Shown here: piece by piece, positions 19,017-29,655 of the stretch | Position numbering within the stretch: position 1 is the stretch's first letter | Layout: every line of letters starts with the position of its first letter | Source of the DNA: Discostella pseudostelligera | Lineage: Eukaryota > Bacillariophyta > Thalassiosirophyceae > Thalassiosirales > Thalassiosiraceae | Assembly: GCA_036940085.1 (NCBI GenBank) | Contig: JALLBK010000612.1 | Span: 1-50,754, forward strand | Direction: 5' to 3' | DNA length: 50,754 nt | The notes under the pieces: generated by a model | Databases searched by the model: none | What the model was told of the DNA's origin: nothing | Seen by the model: the letters and a program-made list of their open reading frames with translations, nothing else | Program-made: the position numbers and the translations under genes

Positions 19017-19426
19017 GGTGTTTTGGGCAAGGTTTGGGAGGTCAAATTCGCCATGGGGGAGAATTTCACTCTCCCGCCAAATTTTTGAGCACATGTTGTT
19101 TTCCTCGCCCGTGCGTGGTGGCGCCAAACTTCAATGAGCGATGGATTGATCGCGAATCTGGGTCGCCGACGACCTACGCCGACGCAGCGAGCCGCCACCA
19201 CAACACCATCGAGCCAACACCGCCAAACTCATGTCACCCACCCAACAACTCTCGCTGCAATGATGATGACGTGTAGTGTTCCTCCTCAAGCCGAAGCAAT
19301 TGAACAACAGCATCGTTCGCGGATGAAAGTTCAACAATGTCCATGTCAACGATTTGATGCCCATGTCCCCATAATTGACGTCCTTCCCACGCTGACACCT
19401 GATTGGGGGTTTGCCATACATCTAAA
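19017..19426. other. Divergent region between nucleotidase and phosphate transporter
   Basis: 410 bp. TCCCGCCAAATTTT at 19072-19085 is a GGCGGGAA-type site on the minus strand, about 55 bp above the proposed nucleotidase start. GGCGCCAAAC lies near 19121. The remainder shows no gene. Confidence 0.45.
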
Positions 19427-21265
19427 ATGATGCATAATCTGCTGAGGTATTATCGAAGCTATGGCTATGGGTCCATCGATGCAGATAACATTGATGGTCT
19501 ACTACACAAAGACCAAAATCGGAACTCGTCGGCAGAAACCGCAGTGACATCGGCTGCCTCCTCCGTTTCTACAATTTTTGAAGACTCTGTCTATTCTGAA
19601 GTCCAACCATGCACTCCTCCAGGGTACGATGCCATGGCGCAACACCATGTTCTACCACCACCACCACAAAAGAGGAATTCTACCCTTGCAGATGTTCGAC
19701 TCAGCATGATTTCCAATTTTTCCGCCGCCTACAACACTGTGAACATATCATTAGCACTCACTTTGATGCGATCTACCCATCCACCAGAAGATTCGCCCAG
19801 TATTGCCAATTGCAGCTCGGCATTGATTGCTGGAATGATTATAGGACAGCTTGGAGGAGGTCTATTGGGTGACTGGCTAGGTCGACACATGGCCATGGCA
19901 GTCACATTGACTTTGCAAATTTGTGCGGCTTTCATGAGTGCATGGAGTGATGTGTTCATACCCAACTGTAACATTTATACTTTACTTGCCTGCTGGAGAT
20001 TCCTTCTTGGCGTTGGGTGTGGAGGAGTGTATCCTCTCGCTGCTACAATTACAGCGGAATCGGCCTCGGATGCACAAGAGAAGGCCAAGTCGGTGGCACT
20101 CATGTTCAGTTTTCAAGGTGTAGGATATCTTGCTGTTTCGTTGAGTGCATACCTTTTCTTGCGCCTTTTTGGAGAAGAATCTGATTTGGCATGGAGATGT
20201 CACCTTGGTTTCGGATCTCTACCTGGATTAGTGCTGATCGGATCGAGAATGTATCATGGGAAAAAGTTAGAGTCAGATGGGCAACATCCATGTCGAGGGC
20301 ACGACATTGAATATGGAATGGACAAAATGAGCAAGACAACACTGTCGGATGACACCAACAAGTTGACAAACTTCAATTTACAGCGTAAGCGACGGTCTCA
20401 AATACGTCTGCCGCCCACATCATTGTGGCAACAAATTCAGAGTGAACCGAATCTCGTTCGCAAATTAGTTGGTACAGCCGGGTGCTGGTTTCTCTTCGAC
20501 ATTCTCTTCTACGGCAACACCTTGTTTCAACCAGTAGTCTTATCTGCAGCATTTGGTGACTCGTCAACGACCCTTGACATTATTCATGACTCCATCTGTA
20601 TATCATTATTGGCATTGCCTGGATACTTTGTCAGTGTGGCAATGGTGGGTAGACAGAGTCCGAAACGAATTCAGCTTCAAGGCTTTCTGTGTATGGCAGG
20701 ACTTTACACTGCTCTGGGGTTTACGTTTGGAAATTTGCAAAGGCTATCATTGCTCAGCTTGTATGGACTCACATTCTTCTTCAGCAATTACGGGCCAAAT
20801 TCAACGGTAAGTGATCATGAAGTATGCGAATCGTTCTATGATTCTATGTGTAAATCGAACGCTATTGACCCTGCAACACTACTATTCAAACAGACATTCA
20901 TGCTGCCGAGCATGACATTTTCACGTCCATGTCGATCCACTCTCAATGGAATATGTGCTGCAAGTGGAAAGTTCGGAGCCTTGCTTGGCGCATGTATCTT
21001 TCTTCCGTTAGCCTCCATGATCGGCATCGCTCATGTAATGATCCTATGCGCAGTTGTGTCCATCGCATCGGCAGTTTTGACCCTCATTTTCACTGAAGAT
21101 GTTGCAGCACCGGATAAAGAACCTGATGATGACACCGAAGCCGTGCGAATTTCGTCGGTAGTTCACCTCAGCTCGCTCCAGGACGTGGAGTCAGATACAA
21201 GAAAGGCAAATAGACTTCCCACGACAGTGAGCATGCCGACCTTTTTGGATTTCACCCATGAGTAG
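19427..21265 (+). CDS. MFS phosphate transporter, PHO84-like
   Basis: Two exons, 19427-20806 and 20894-21265, give 583 residues. The 87-bp intron is a multiple of three without stops, so retention would insert 29 residues into the conserved loop. Splicing restores NYGPNST-TFMLP, the PHO84 pattern (FFFxNxGPNxTTFxxP). Other signatures: GQLGGGLLGDWLGRH after TM2 and RFLLGVGCGGVYPLAATITAES, as in phosphate:H+ symporters. Family members import inorganic phosphate at the plasma membrane or vacuole. The usual acidic GE-x-FP motif after TFMLP is replaced by SMTFSRP, which may alter substrate or coupling. Hydrophilic N-terminus about 85 residues; central loop about 60 residues and Lys/Arg-rich. Start is MM at 19427. 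The 3' end of this gene is duplicated downstream. Confidence 0.88.
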   Translation: MMHNLLRYYRSYGYGSIDADNIDGLLHKDQNRNSSAETAVTSAASSVSTIFEDSVYSEVQPCTPPGYDAMAQHHVLPPPPQKRNSTLADVRLSMISNFSAAYNTVNISLALTLMRSTHPPEDSPSIANCSSALIAGMIIGQLGGGLLGDWLGRHMAMAVTLTLQICAAFMSAWSDVFIPNCNIYTLLACWRFLLGVGCGGVYPLAATITAESASDAQEKAKSVALMFSFQGVGYLAVSLSAYLFLRLFGEESDLAWRCHLGFGSLPGLVLIGSRMYHGKKLESDGQHPCRGHDIEYGMDKMSKTTLSDDTNKLTNFNLQRKRRSQIRLPPTSLWQQIQSEPNLVRKLVGTAGCWFLFDILFYGNTLFQPVVLSAAFGDSSTTLDIIHDSICISLLALPGYFVSVAMVGRQSPKRIQLQGFLCMAGLYTALGFTFGNLQRLSLLSLYGLTFFFSNYGPNSTVSDHEVCESFYDSMCKSNAIDPATLLFKQTFMLPSMTFSRPCRSTLNGICAASGKFGALLGACIFLPLASMIGIAHVMILCAVVSIASAVLTLIFTEDVAAPDKEPDDDTEAVRISSVVHLSSLQDVESDTRKANRLPTTVSMPTFLDFTHE

Positions 21266-21878
21266 TAAGAATACATGTCGTCGAATCGGATAGGAGTAGG
21301 TTTATGTCATGATAATTGATACCATTAGTGTTTGCATGAAGGTACTCTACTGTTAGCCAATCAACAGGAATGTTCTAAGAACATTTGCAGCGAAGGATAA
21401 TCCATCCTCTCTCAATGGAATATGTGCTGCAAGTGGAAAGTTCGGAGCCTTGCTTGGCGCATGTATCTTTCTTCCGTTAGCCTCCATGATCGGCATCGCT
21501 CATGTAATGATCCTATGCGCAGTTGTGTCCATCGCATCGGCAGTTTTGACCCTCATTTTCACTGAAGATGTTGCAGCACCGGATAAAGAACCTGATGATG
21601 ACACCGAAGCCGTGCGAATTTCGTCGGTAGTTCACCTCAGCTCGCTCCAGGACGTGGAGTCAGATACAAGAAAGGCAAATAGACTTCCCACGACAGTGAG
21701 CATGCCGACCTTTTTGGATTTCACCCATGAGTAGTAAGAATACATGTCGTCGAATCGGATAGGAGTAGGTTTATGTCATGATAATTGATACCATTAGTGT
21801 TTGCATGAAGGTACTCTACTGTTAGCCAATCAACAGGAATGTTCTAAGAACATTTGCAGCGAAGGATAATCCATCCTC
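20941..21878 (+). repeat. Tandem duplication of 469 bp (gene 3' end and UTR)
   Basis: 20941-21409 and 21410-21878 are identical by eye. The unit carries the last 325 coding bases of the phosphate transporter, its stop and about 144 bases of 3' sequence. The break shows a short shared context (ATCC, one variable base, CTCTCAA). Confidence 0.92.
21410..21734 (+). pseudogene. Duplicated C-terminal fragment of the phosphate transporter
   Basis: Second copy of the tandem unit. It encodes the last 107 residues of the transporter, ending LDFTHE at the stop 21732-21734, with no promoter, start or splice acceptor of its own. It could only be an alternative terminal segment or dead sequence. Identity with the first copy means it is very recent or an assembly artefact. 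Confidence 0.8.
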
Positions 21879-21926
21879 TTCGCGGTATCTAGTGATCTCG
21901 CCTGACCAGGGTTTGATGATTTCTAT

Positions 21927-24094
21927 TTATTTTTCAACTCGTCGCTTCGCTCTCTCCTCTCGGGACATGGGCTTCTCAACAAATTCACCAAGCTTGTGAT
22001 AGCGCCTCCTCGAGAAGTTGACAGAGTCTCGAAATTCCTTTCCACTTGCCACAGATGAGTATGTGAGGTAGACGACCGGGCGGACTTCCTGGCTGAAATT
22101 TGCCAGTCCTCGATGCCTGGAGATTGTTCGTTTAGATTAGTGATTGCAAGTTGTTAATTGAGGTATGGAACAATTATCATGTAAGGTTCACACAATTCTT
22201 ACCCTAATCGATAGTCGAAAATAATTGGAGTTCCTGCTTTCACAAGGGGCATGTAGGCATTATCCTTGATAAAGTTCTCATGCCCAAGATAGTGTGTGCC
22301 AAGACAGAATTCGGTAGGGCCATTTGTTGCATCATAATCAACCAACGGTATGAATACATTAATTGCATAACATGGCTTGTGCACTTTTTGGTTTAAATGC
22401 ACTCCATCTTGATGATACACTTGCTTCTCACTTCCGGGTAATGACAGGAAACACCCTTTGTGCACCAATATGGAATCCTCCCCCAGAATTTTGTGCACAA
22501 TTGGCATCCATGGCGCCCGCTTGCAATCCGTCAAGAAAGAGAATGCATTCGTATTAAAGAGTGGCAACTCCATATCGTACCTTCCACGCCCACGCTCACG
22601 AAACACATCAAATCCGTCGGCAAGCTCAAGTTGGAGTGACCGTGCCTTGACTGTCTCAATCACCTTCTCGTAGTGATCCATGCATGCCAAGTGGCAGCGC
22701 ATGATTTGATCCTGATTCAGCCGATAATGAGTCGAGGGGGTGAAGTCTGGCGGAGGCCGTGTGCCTGGTGCTCGCTTTACCGGTGTTAATGCTCCTTCGG
22801 TCGATGCATCTGATTCCGTTGATGATACAACCGGTTTCGAATCCACAGTGCAAGAGTGTGCATCCAGTCCAGGGTGTGTGTAACCGGCAAAGGCACGAGC
22901 AGCAGCAGCATTCTTCTCCATCATCATCTCTTGCTCGTCAATAATTTCATCAGTACTGCTAACAGGCAATGAATCAGCCAATTCTTCCTCATCATCAGGC
23001 TTGTTGTTGTTGTCAGAATGCTCGCTATCTTCCACCGCAACTGTTGAAGATGCAATGATTTCCTCACTGCCATCATCTTCTGACTTTAGCGTCAGCCTCC
23101 TCTCCAGCTTCTTCACCAATATATCTCTACGTTGTTCAATCCACATCTCCTCCTGTCCCACCACCCATAATCCATCCCTAACAAACCGTGCCATGCCAGC
23201 CTCCAATGCCGCCTTCCTCGTTGGTTTCACCGGACGCAACCGCACTCCATTGTGGCCATAACCGTAGAGAGTCCGATCAATGAGCAAATCACGCTTGACC
23301 AATTCTTCCGCATGGGCCATGGCCGACTTGCGTGAATGAAATCGCTGTAAGTCTGGACTAATCCATGATCTGATAACAGTTGGCATGGGATGATTGGAAT
23401 CTTCATAGGCCGATGTGGTGAGAGCACTGATTTCCATTCGTATCTTTGTGGTGGGTTCGACGACATACATTTCGTTATCGTATTCATCATCAGAGCTGTC
23501 GAGTTCATCATCACTTAGTCCTACCCAACGCTTCTTTCCGTCCATTTTGGAGGAGACTTCGACAATGTCTTCCAATATGTAGGGCAGTGTTGCCAATACG
23601 AGACTGCCGCGGTACCATCGAAAGAGCGGAGTTAGTGACTTGTTGCTGTTCTTCTTATTCGCAGGTGATTTGTCATTGTTGACAAAATCATCATCATTGT
23701 TGTTAGTTTTGGATTTCCTGCCTATACGATTGTCACCACTGGCACCATTGGCATCGGAGACGCGCACTTCACATTTCCAAATTCGACCACCATGGTAGGG
23801 CAAGGCTAGCGCTTCGCGTTCGCCAATTACCTTGGCAGTCTCGGCATACAATTTGGACCGTTCAGCAATCTGAGGAATACGTACTAGTTTCGGTGTGCCC
23901 TTTATGATGAGACCCTTTCGAATCTGGGCCATGGTGGCATTGATGATGGGCGTGCCGTCGTCGGTGTGGTAGATAATTTTCTTTGATGTCGGCGGCGACT
24001 TCTTCACTGGCAGCTTCTTCGTTGGCTTCGTCGATGACGCCGCCTTGTGTGCCTTTGGCGGTGCCGATTTGAGTGATTGCTTTGTCCTCGCCAT
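21927..24094 (-). CDS. PhyH-type Fe(II)/2-oxoglutarate dioxygenase with a histone H3-like N-terminus
   Basis: Exons 24094-22203 and 22116-21927 (86-bp intron, GTAAGA donor) give 693 residues. The C-terminal third is a phytanoyl-CoA dioxygenase fold: VYHQDGVHL supplies iron ligands His561 and Asp563. Splicing completes FDYRLG-HRGLANFSQEVRP, placing His632 as the third ligand with a downstream Arg for 2-oxoglutarate. YLTY follows. The N-terminus starts MARTKQ, identical to histone H3, then a Lys/Ser/Pro/Ala-rich tail of about 40 residues. The middle (about 50-330) is unrecognised: it has RIWKCEVR, acidic runs (ELDSSDDEYD), and a stretch with SPDLQRFHSRKSAMAHAE. PhyH enzymes hydroxylate small molecules or proteins; the tail suggests, but does not show, a chromatin link. 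Confidence 0.82.
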
Positions 24095-24570
24095 TGTCGC
24101 AAATCTTGCCCTGGTGATGAATGATTAAGGCCAATGCGTTGAATTGATCGAGGTCGTCGAGAATGAGATCATTGAAATCGTTCAATCATTGTTCTGATTT
24201 CCTACCATATTCATATCCGGCGATGGCAGCAGCGGCGGCAAAGTGGAAGCGATCTCGTCGGCGGGAAATTAGCTTGTTGAACCCTTTTTTTGGATTTGGC
24301 AGTTCCCGCCATTTCCACCAAACCTCAATCACGCATCGAAATCACGTGCTGGTTACCGGCAGTACTTGAAAATCAATCTCTATGGCGGAATTCGTGACAA
24401 ATTATACCAATCCGTCTGGCCATTGTCACCACTTTCCCGCCACTGACCTCTTCGCCCGCCGCTGGCCAGCTCGACGACGACGACGACCACACTCGACGCT
24501 TTCATCAATTCATTTGTTGGACACGCTGGACTTTCCGCCTCCCACTAATCAATTCCAACCTATTCCAACC
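24095..24570. promoter_or_regulatory. Divergent promoter of PhyH gene and eS7 with three GGCGGGAA sites
   Basis: GGCGGGAAATT (24260-24270), TTCCCGCCATTT (24303-24314) and TTTCCCGCCACT (24433-24444) are E2F-like. They lie between the dioxygenase (-) and ribosomal protein (+) genes. An open frame from 24382 into eS7 exon 1 exists, but its sequence has no family character, so it is taken as 5' UTR. Confidence 0.5.
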
Positions 24571-25497
24571 ATGAGCAACCAAAAGATCAAGAAGGCAAGC
24601 GGCGCTGTAAGTTCCTAGAGAGTGTGTGGAAGTGCACCTACGGCGATTATGCGGGGGCAAGGCCATTGGACGGTTTGAGTCGACGTAACATGTGAAAATC
24701 GAGTGCAATATCATCCTCCTCCGAACATGCTGCCTATCAGCAGTAATGAAAAGCCGATATTCCGATTCAAATTCATGAGATGACTCTTATTCGTCTAGGT
24801 GGACTTTCCCCTAGCTATTGCGCATTGTGCAATATACAGAGGTGGACTTTCCTCTCGAACCAAATTTGAAGTGGTCTTTCCCTTCACCCATCTTAGGTGG
24901 TCTTTCCCCTATCCAACGTCACTCACCTATTTGATCTCTCGATATCACTTTTAACTTGTACAGGAGCCCGATGAATTTGAGGCCCAAGTTGCCCAGGAAC
25001 TTCTCAACCTCGAGATGACCTCCACCGAATTGAAGGCATCCCTTCGTGACTTGTACATCACCGCCGCCAAGGAGGTCGACTGCGGCTCTGGACGCAAGGC
25101 CATCATCGTCTACGTCCCCTTCAAACTCCAGAAACCCTTCCAAAAGATCCAGGCCCGTCTTGTTCGTGAATTGGAGAAGAAGTTCTCGGGACGACATGTC
25201 ATCATTGTCGCCCAGCGCAACATTTTGGGAAAGAGTTATGCTCGTTCCCAAAAGACCAAGGGATTGCGTCCTCGTTCTCGTACTCTCACGGCGGTCCAGG
25301 ATGCTATTCTCGAGGATATTGTCTACCCCACGGAAATTACTGGTAAGCGCACTCGCTGCAAGGTTGATGGACGTCGAATTGTGAAGGTGTACCTTGATGG
25401 ACGCGATCAGGCCAATGTGGAGGGACGCACCGATACGTATGCTGCCGTGTATGGCAAGTTGACCAATAAGCAGGTTACCTTCCACTTCTCCTCCTAG
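24571..25497 (+). CDS. RPS7: 40S ribosomal protein eS7 (RPS7)
   Basis: Exons 24571-24606 and 24964-25497 give 189 residues, the normal eS7 length. Exon 1 encodes only [12 protein letters not shown]; exon 2 continues [17 protein letters not shown]. Conserved blocks include [54 protein letters not shown] and [10 protein letters not shown]. The protein belongs to the small ribosomal subunit and is needed for 18S rRNA processing. Codon use is more C-ending than in neighbouring genes, as expected for a highly expressed gene. The 357-bp intron is about four times longer than others in the window and carries a repeated motif. Confidence 0.97.
24797..24910 (+). repeat. Four 16-bp repeats in the eS7 intron
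   Basis: AGGTGGACTTTCCCCT at 24797-24812, with variants at 24840-24855 (CCTCT end), 24869-24884 (AAGTGGTCTTTCCCTT) and 24895-24910 (AGGTGGTCTTTCCCCT). All have the same orientation and lie in the last 170 bases of the first intron. The last copy ends 53 bases before the splice acceptor. Confidence 0.8.
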
Positions 25498-26128
25498 AGA
25501 GAGAGGAAGTAGGCATGGAGTAATTTTTAACGATGCATTCGTTGCTTTGTCTCGACAGTCGACAGTGTAATGTGTACTTCACTTTATCATGTCACAGTAT
25601 CATCACAGATTCTCTATACTGGTGATTGAGCATAAGTACCAGTGCAATCTTCTGTTCTTGCCTTTGCATGCAATGGAAGTATCAACATCATTCCTGCCTC
25701 CTCTATTGATGTGAAATCTGCTGGTTTCTGCCTCGCACCTCCTGCCTCCAGCAGTCTACATTGTACGCCTCTGCCACGTGGCAAATGGGATCCACGTGGC
25801 ACACCTCGATGCCTGTGTAAATTGCGTAAAAATGCCACGTGGCAAGTTGGTTGAAGTTGACCAAGCCCAAGCAGGTTTTAGTGACGCTTGAAGCTTCTCG
25901 TTCTGACAACGATGACTCCTCGTTTTGCGTTTCGGGCCCATGCAAACGGAAATGCTTGAAATGCTGTTGCTGTTGCGGCTTTCATTGTCCCCTTTCATTT
26001 CATTTCATTTCATTTTCACTGAGCCATTATTGCGTGCCTCTCCACTTGTCCCACCACCTCATCGTCGACGCTGACGGAATAGAGCTACTCCTATGCAATA
26101 TCAATTGATTACCAACTATCTCTAGAGA
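25498..26128. promoter_or_regulatory. Region between eS7 and PP1 genes with three G-box palindromes
   Basis: 631 bp. CCACGTGG palindromes lie at 25774-25781, 25792-25799 and 25835-25842; the first and third are extended to GCCACGTGGC (25773-25782, 25834-25843). They lie about 290-355 bp above the phosphatase ATG. A TTTCA microsatellite occupies about 25991-26016. Short open frames here have no recognisable features. Confidence 0.55.
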
Positions 26129-27400
26129 ATGTCATCTTCAGAATCTGCGCCGGAGGAGGCTACGCCGATGGACCTCTCAGAAAATACCTCGAAGTCGGCA
26201 GTATCGTCGTCATCATCATCTGTATCACATCCCGACGCCAACGAGGGTGTCTCTAATGCAGCCGATACCATGAGCGTCGAGAACAATGACTATTCAGCAG
26301 GGTCATCAGTGGCAGCATCGTTAGGGACAACAGCAGCATCATTATCGACATCTACCATGATGCCTACAAGCGCAATTAGCATTCAGCCACCACCACCCTC
26401 CACAATGTATCACGCTGATGCCGCGACACCCGCCTCTCCCCAACCATCCATGGAACCCATCCAATCGATAGCTCAACGACTACTAGGCCTACGTGGCTCA
26501 CCTCCCGGAACATTGGCCAGCCTTGCTGAGAATGAAATTAAATTACTCTGTCAACGCGTTCGTCCAATTTTATTGTCACAGCCCATGTTACTAGAGCTCG
26601 AGGCACCATTGAAAATATGTGGTGATATTCACGGTCAATTTACTGACTTGCTCCGCTTGTTTGAATATGGTGGTTTCCCCCCCGAAAGCAATTATCTCTT
26701 CTTAGGTGACTACGTCGATAGGGGGAAACAATCTCTCGAAACAGTCTGTCTTCTTATATGTTATAAGATCATGTACCCCGAGAATTTCTTCATCTTGCGT
26801 GGCAATCATGAATCGGCGGGGATTAATCGAATTTATGGCTTCTATGACGAGTGCAAACGTCGATACTCGATACGATTATGGAAGGTATTTAGTGATGTAT
26901 TCAACTGTCTTCCCGTAAGCGCGATTGTCGATGAGAAGATATTGTGCATGCATGGTGGTCTCAGTCCAGAAATGGAACGGCTGCAGCAGATTGCCGACTT
27001 GCATAGACCGTGCGATGTCCCCGATGTTGGCCTTATGTGTGATTTATTGTGGAGTGATCCAGACACGGGGGTGAATGGCTGGTCCGAAAATGATCGCGGT
27101 GTAAGCTTTGTGTTTGGTGCCGATGTCGTGGCCGCGTTTTTGGAACAGCATGATCTTGACTTGTTGGTCAGGGCACATCAGGTGGTGGAGGATGGCTATG
27201 AGTTCTTTGCTGGACGACGGCTTGTGACGCTATTTTCGGCGCCGAATTATTGTGGAGAATTTGATAATGCCGGGGGTATGATATCCGTAGATGAGAATTT
27301 GATGTGTTCGTTTCAGATATTGAAGCCCAGTTCTCGGGCGGCGAGGTTTGCTCAGAGGAATCCACAGATTGGTCAGAATGGATTGCCCACTGGAAGTTGA
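26129..27400 (+). CDS. PP1-type serine/threonine protein phosphatase catalytic subunit
   Basis: Single exon, 423 residues. The core from about residue 112 has all PPP-family metal and phosphate motifs: GDIHG (165-169), GDYVDRG (193-199), [16 protein letters not shown], and later [15 protein letters not shown] and [44 protein letters not shown] and [10 protein letters not shown] identify PP1 rather than PP2A or PP2B. PP1 enzymes get specificity from regulatory partners and act in glycogen metabolism, mitosis and splicing. The Ser/Ala/Pro-rich extension of about 110 residues at the N-terminus is unusual, since most PP1 catalytic subunits begin close to the core. Confidence 0.95.
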   Translation: MSSSESAPEEATPMDLSENTSKSAVSSSSSSVSHPDANEGVSNAADTMSVENNDYSAGSSVAASLGTTAASLSTSTMMPTSAISIQPPPPSTMYHADAATPASPQPSMEPIQSIAQRLLGLRGSPPGTLASLAENEIKLLCQRVRPILLSQPMLLELEAPLKICGDIHGQFTDLLRLFEYGGFPPESNYLFLGDYVDRGKQSLETVCLLICYKIMYPENFFILRGNHESAGINRIYGFYDECKRRYSIRLWKVFSDVFNCLPVSAIVDEKILCMHGGLSPEMERLQQIADLHRPCDVPDVGLMCDLLWSDPDTGVNGWSENDRGVSFVFGADVVAAFLEQHDLDLLVRAHQVVEDGYEFFAGRRLVTLFSAPNYCGEFDNAGGMISVDENLMCSFQILKPSSRAARFAQRNPQIGQNGLPTGS

Positions 27401-27527
27401 GAGGCGTTATGTTAAATCCGATGATGCACTCTCGGTGGGGGGTGGGGTAGGTATAGATGCTTTTAGAGTCAACAACAGTACTGAATTATTCATTAATTCC
27501 TAACGCGAAGACTTGTTTTCCAACGTT

Positions 27528-29430
27528 TCACCTGCTACTATTCTTCATTTGCTTAAGATACACCTCATATGCTGATTCTGTCTTTGAAGTAAAAATCAGC
27601 GGATCATAGAGCAATATGTCATCGGGGAACACCTTCTTTGCAATTTCTGCCCCTCGTCCCCGCTCGTTGGGATCTTCTACCAAAGCGTCATAACAACGTG
27701 CAAAGCCACGCCTCACGCCTTCAAATATTGCCTCTCTGCCTGTTTCCAACTTAGGCACTTCCGGTGATCCAGGAGGAACAGCAATGGGAAGCAGATGTGG
27801 CTTACTCGTATCGGAAAATTGCCGATGCATATCGCGTGCACCGTCATTAAGCTCAATTACCTGCTCAGCGTATCGCTTCTTGTGAAGATGTCGCTTCATG
27901 TATTCATAAGCTTTTCTCAGGCGATTTTTTCGCAGGAGAAATCTACGAATTATCAACTTCTCAAAGATGGAACTCTTGCCAGTCACATCAGCACCATCGG
28001 GTCTGGATCTCAGACAAATGACATGTGTTGCACCCTCGGAGATGGCAGCTCGGTATGGTAATGGCTCGAACAATAGTGCATCCGCCAGTGGCTCATAGTC
28101 GTCTTCCTCAAGATTGTTTCTGGGTTTCATATCGTATCCGACCTGTTCACCACCGTTCTGTGGAAGTTTAATATTCATCACCGCTCCAGCCACGCCAGGA
28201 AGGAGACAGCTTGCTCGCATACAATTTGCCAACTCTGCAATGTTGGAAAACGAGCCCTTTTCCATATCCATGATGATTGCCTTTTGACTCTTCAACCCCG
28301 AAGCCAGCACCTTCAAAGGTTGCACCTTTTGCATTTCCTCAAACACTTCCCAATCAAGAGGCTTATTTTCTTGCATTGTCGTGTTGAGAAGGTATGACAA
28401 GTCCAACACTGGCTTTCCATTATTGCGACGAAAGATAACCTGCAATGTTTGATAGGACGAAAGTCGTTAGCAGCATGCATGTAGACGAAACACGATCACA
28501 TTCAACCCCCCTCACACGTACATCTTTTGTCAAGCGTGGATCTAGCAGTCCAAGGCCCACTGCTCGAAGAAATCTTTTGGTATTAATGAATTTGTCTCCC
28601 GCCATGGTCAACGCATCATAATAAAGTTCAGGTCCGAACCACGGTAATTGTCGTGTGATGAAATACGCCCCAATCACAGTCCCTGCACTGGATCCATACA
28701 CCACATCGATTGTATCCTCCAATCCCAAGTAATGAATGGCCGTGACCATGCCAGCGGTGACACATCCACGCATACCACCACCTTCTACGGCGAGTGCTAC
28801 ACGAAACCCATCATTCGGTGGTATGGTACGATGCACGTTACGCTTGTTTCGAAATGTTGCTTCAGTGGCAGTCGTAAAAGAAGATGATGCAGTACTCTTG
28901 ATGTTGTCAATTTGGCGCTTCCTCTCATGCAGTAATTGCACCACCGGATGCATCACATCCTTGTGATTGGGCGATCCGATGAGTTGTGTATCACCCTTCA
29001 CGGAAAGAGATGCAAGGAGCGCAGAATAGTTAACGCGTCCATTCTTTTCGTTGCGAAAACGACCACGTACATCGTCAAAGTAATCATCCAACTCATTGAC
29101 TGTGGTTACTTCGAATGGACCAGATTCGATGGCTTCTTTGGATTTGGTACTGTGTACTGCCTCACCAAGTGTAGTTCTACTATTTCTTCGACCAAAAAAG
29201 CTGAACCCTCTTCTCGGTGTAGATTCTTCTGATGATGCGACTTCTGCTTTTTGATCATCAATTGTTGCGAATAGAAGTTGGGATCGTTGTGTGCCTGGTT
29301 CTATTGGCATCCTTAGAATATTGCGCCGACTACACTCGAACGCGATAACTGTATAACATAGGAGGTTCGCCGCCATGGCAACCAAGACAAGTAGCTTAGG
29401 CATGCAATATCTAGCCACCATATTATTCAT
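27528..29430 (-). CDS. Patatin-like phospholipase with N-terminal signal
   Basis: Exons 29430-28522 and 28439-27528 (82-bp intron, donor GTACGT, phase 0) give 606 residues. The patatin nucleophile elbow is GSSAG (246-250) and the oxyanion loop is GGGMRG (217-222). In exon 2, LADALLFEPLPYRAAI holds the presumed catalytic Asp, though the usual DG(G/A) is DAL here. ATHVICLRSRPDG is a conserved follow-on strand. Such enzymes hydrolyse acyl esters of membrane or storage lipids. The N-terminus (PKLLVLVAMAANLLCYTVIA then FECSRR) is a signal peptide with Phe after the probable cleavage site, so plastid targeting is possible but weaker than in neighbouring cases. Confidence 0.85.
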
Positions 29431-29655
29431 TCTGCTTGAAAAGGTATCTCTCTTTCGGTGTCGGTTAGAAGTAAGGATCTGTAAGGATAGAGCTCGACGC
29501 CGACTTCGTCGTCGGCATCGCCTTCGGAGTTGAAAGCGTGGCGGAGAATATTACAAAATAATGGCGGGAAGCACCATCCAATCCAAATCCAAATAATACA
29601 AGCGCATCATTATTCATTATCTACCAAATCATATCTTTTACAATAGCAACTATTG

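Noticed and set aside
24382..24570. N-terminal extension of eS7
   Set aside because: The frame is open, but eS7 starts at MSNQK and the upstream residues (Arg- and His-rich) have no counterpart in the family.
24607..24963. snoRNA in the eS7 intron
   Set aside because: No paired C/D boxes or H/ACA signature could be placed with proper spacing.
25642..26108. Two plus-strand frames between eS7 and PP1
   Set aside because: Cys-rich short frames over G-box and TTTCA repeats; no domain, no splice logic.
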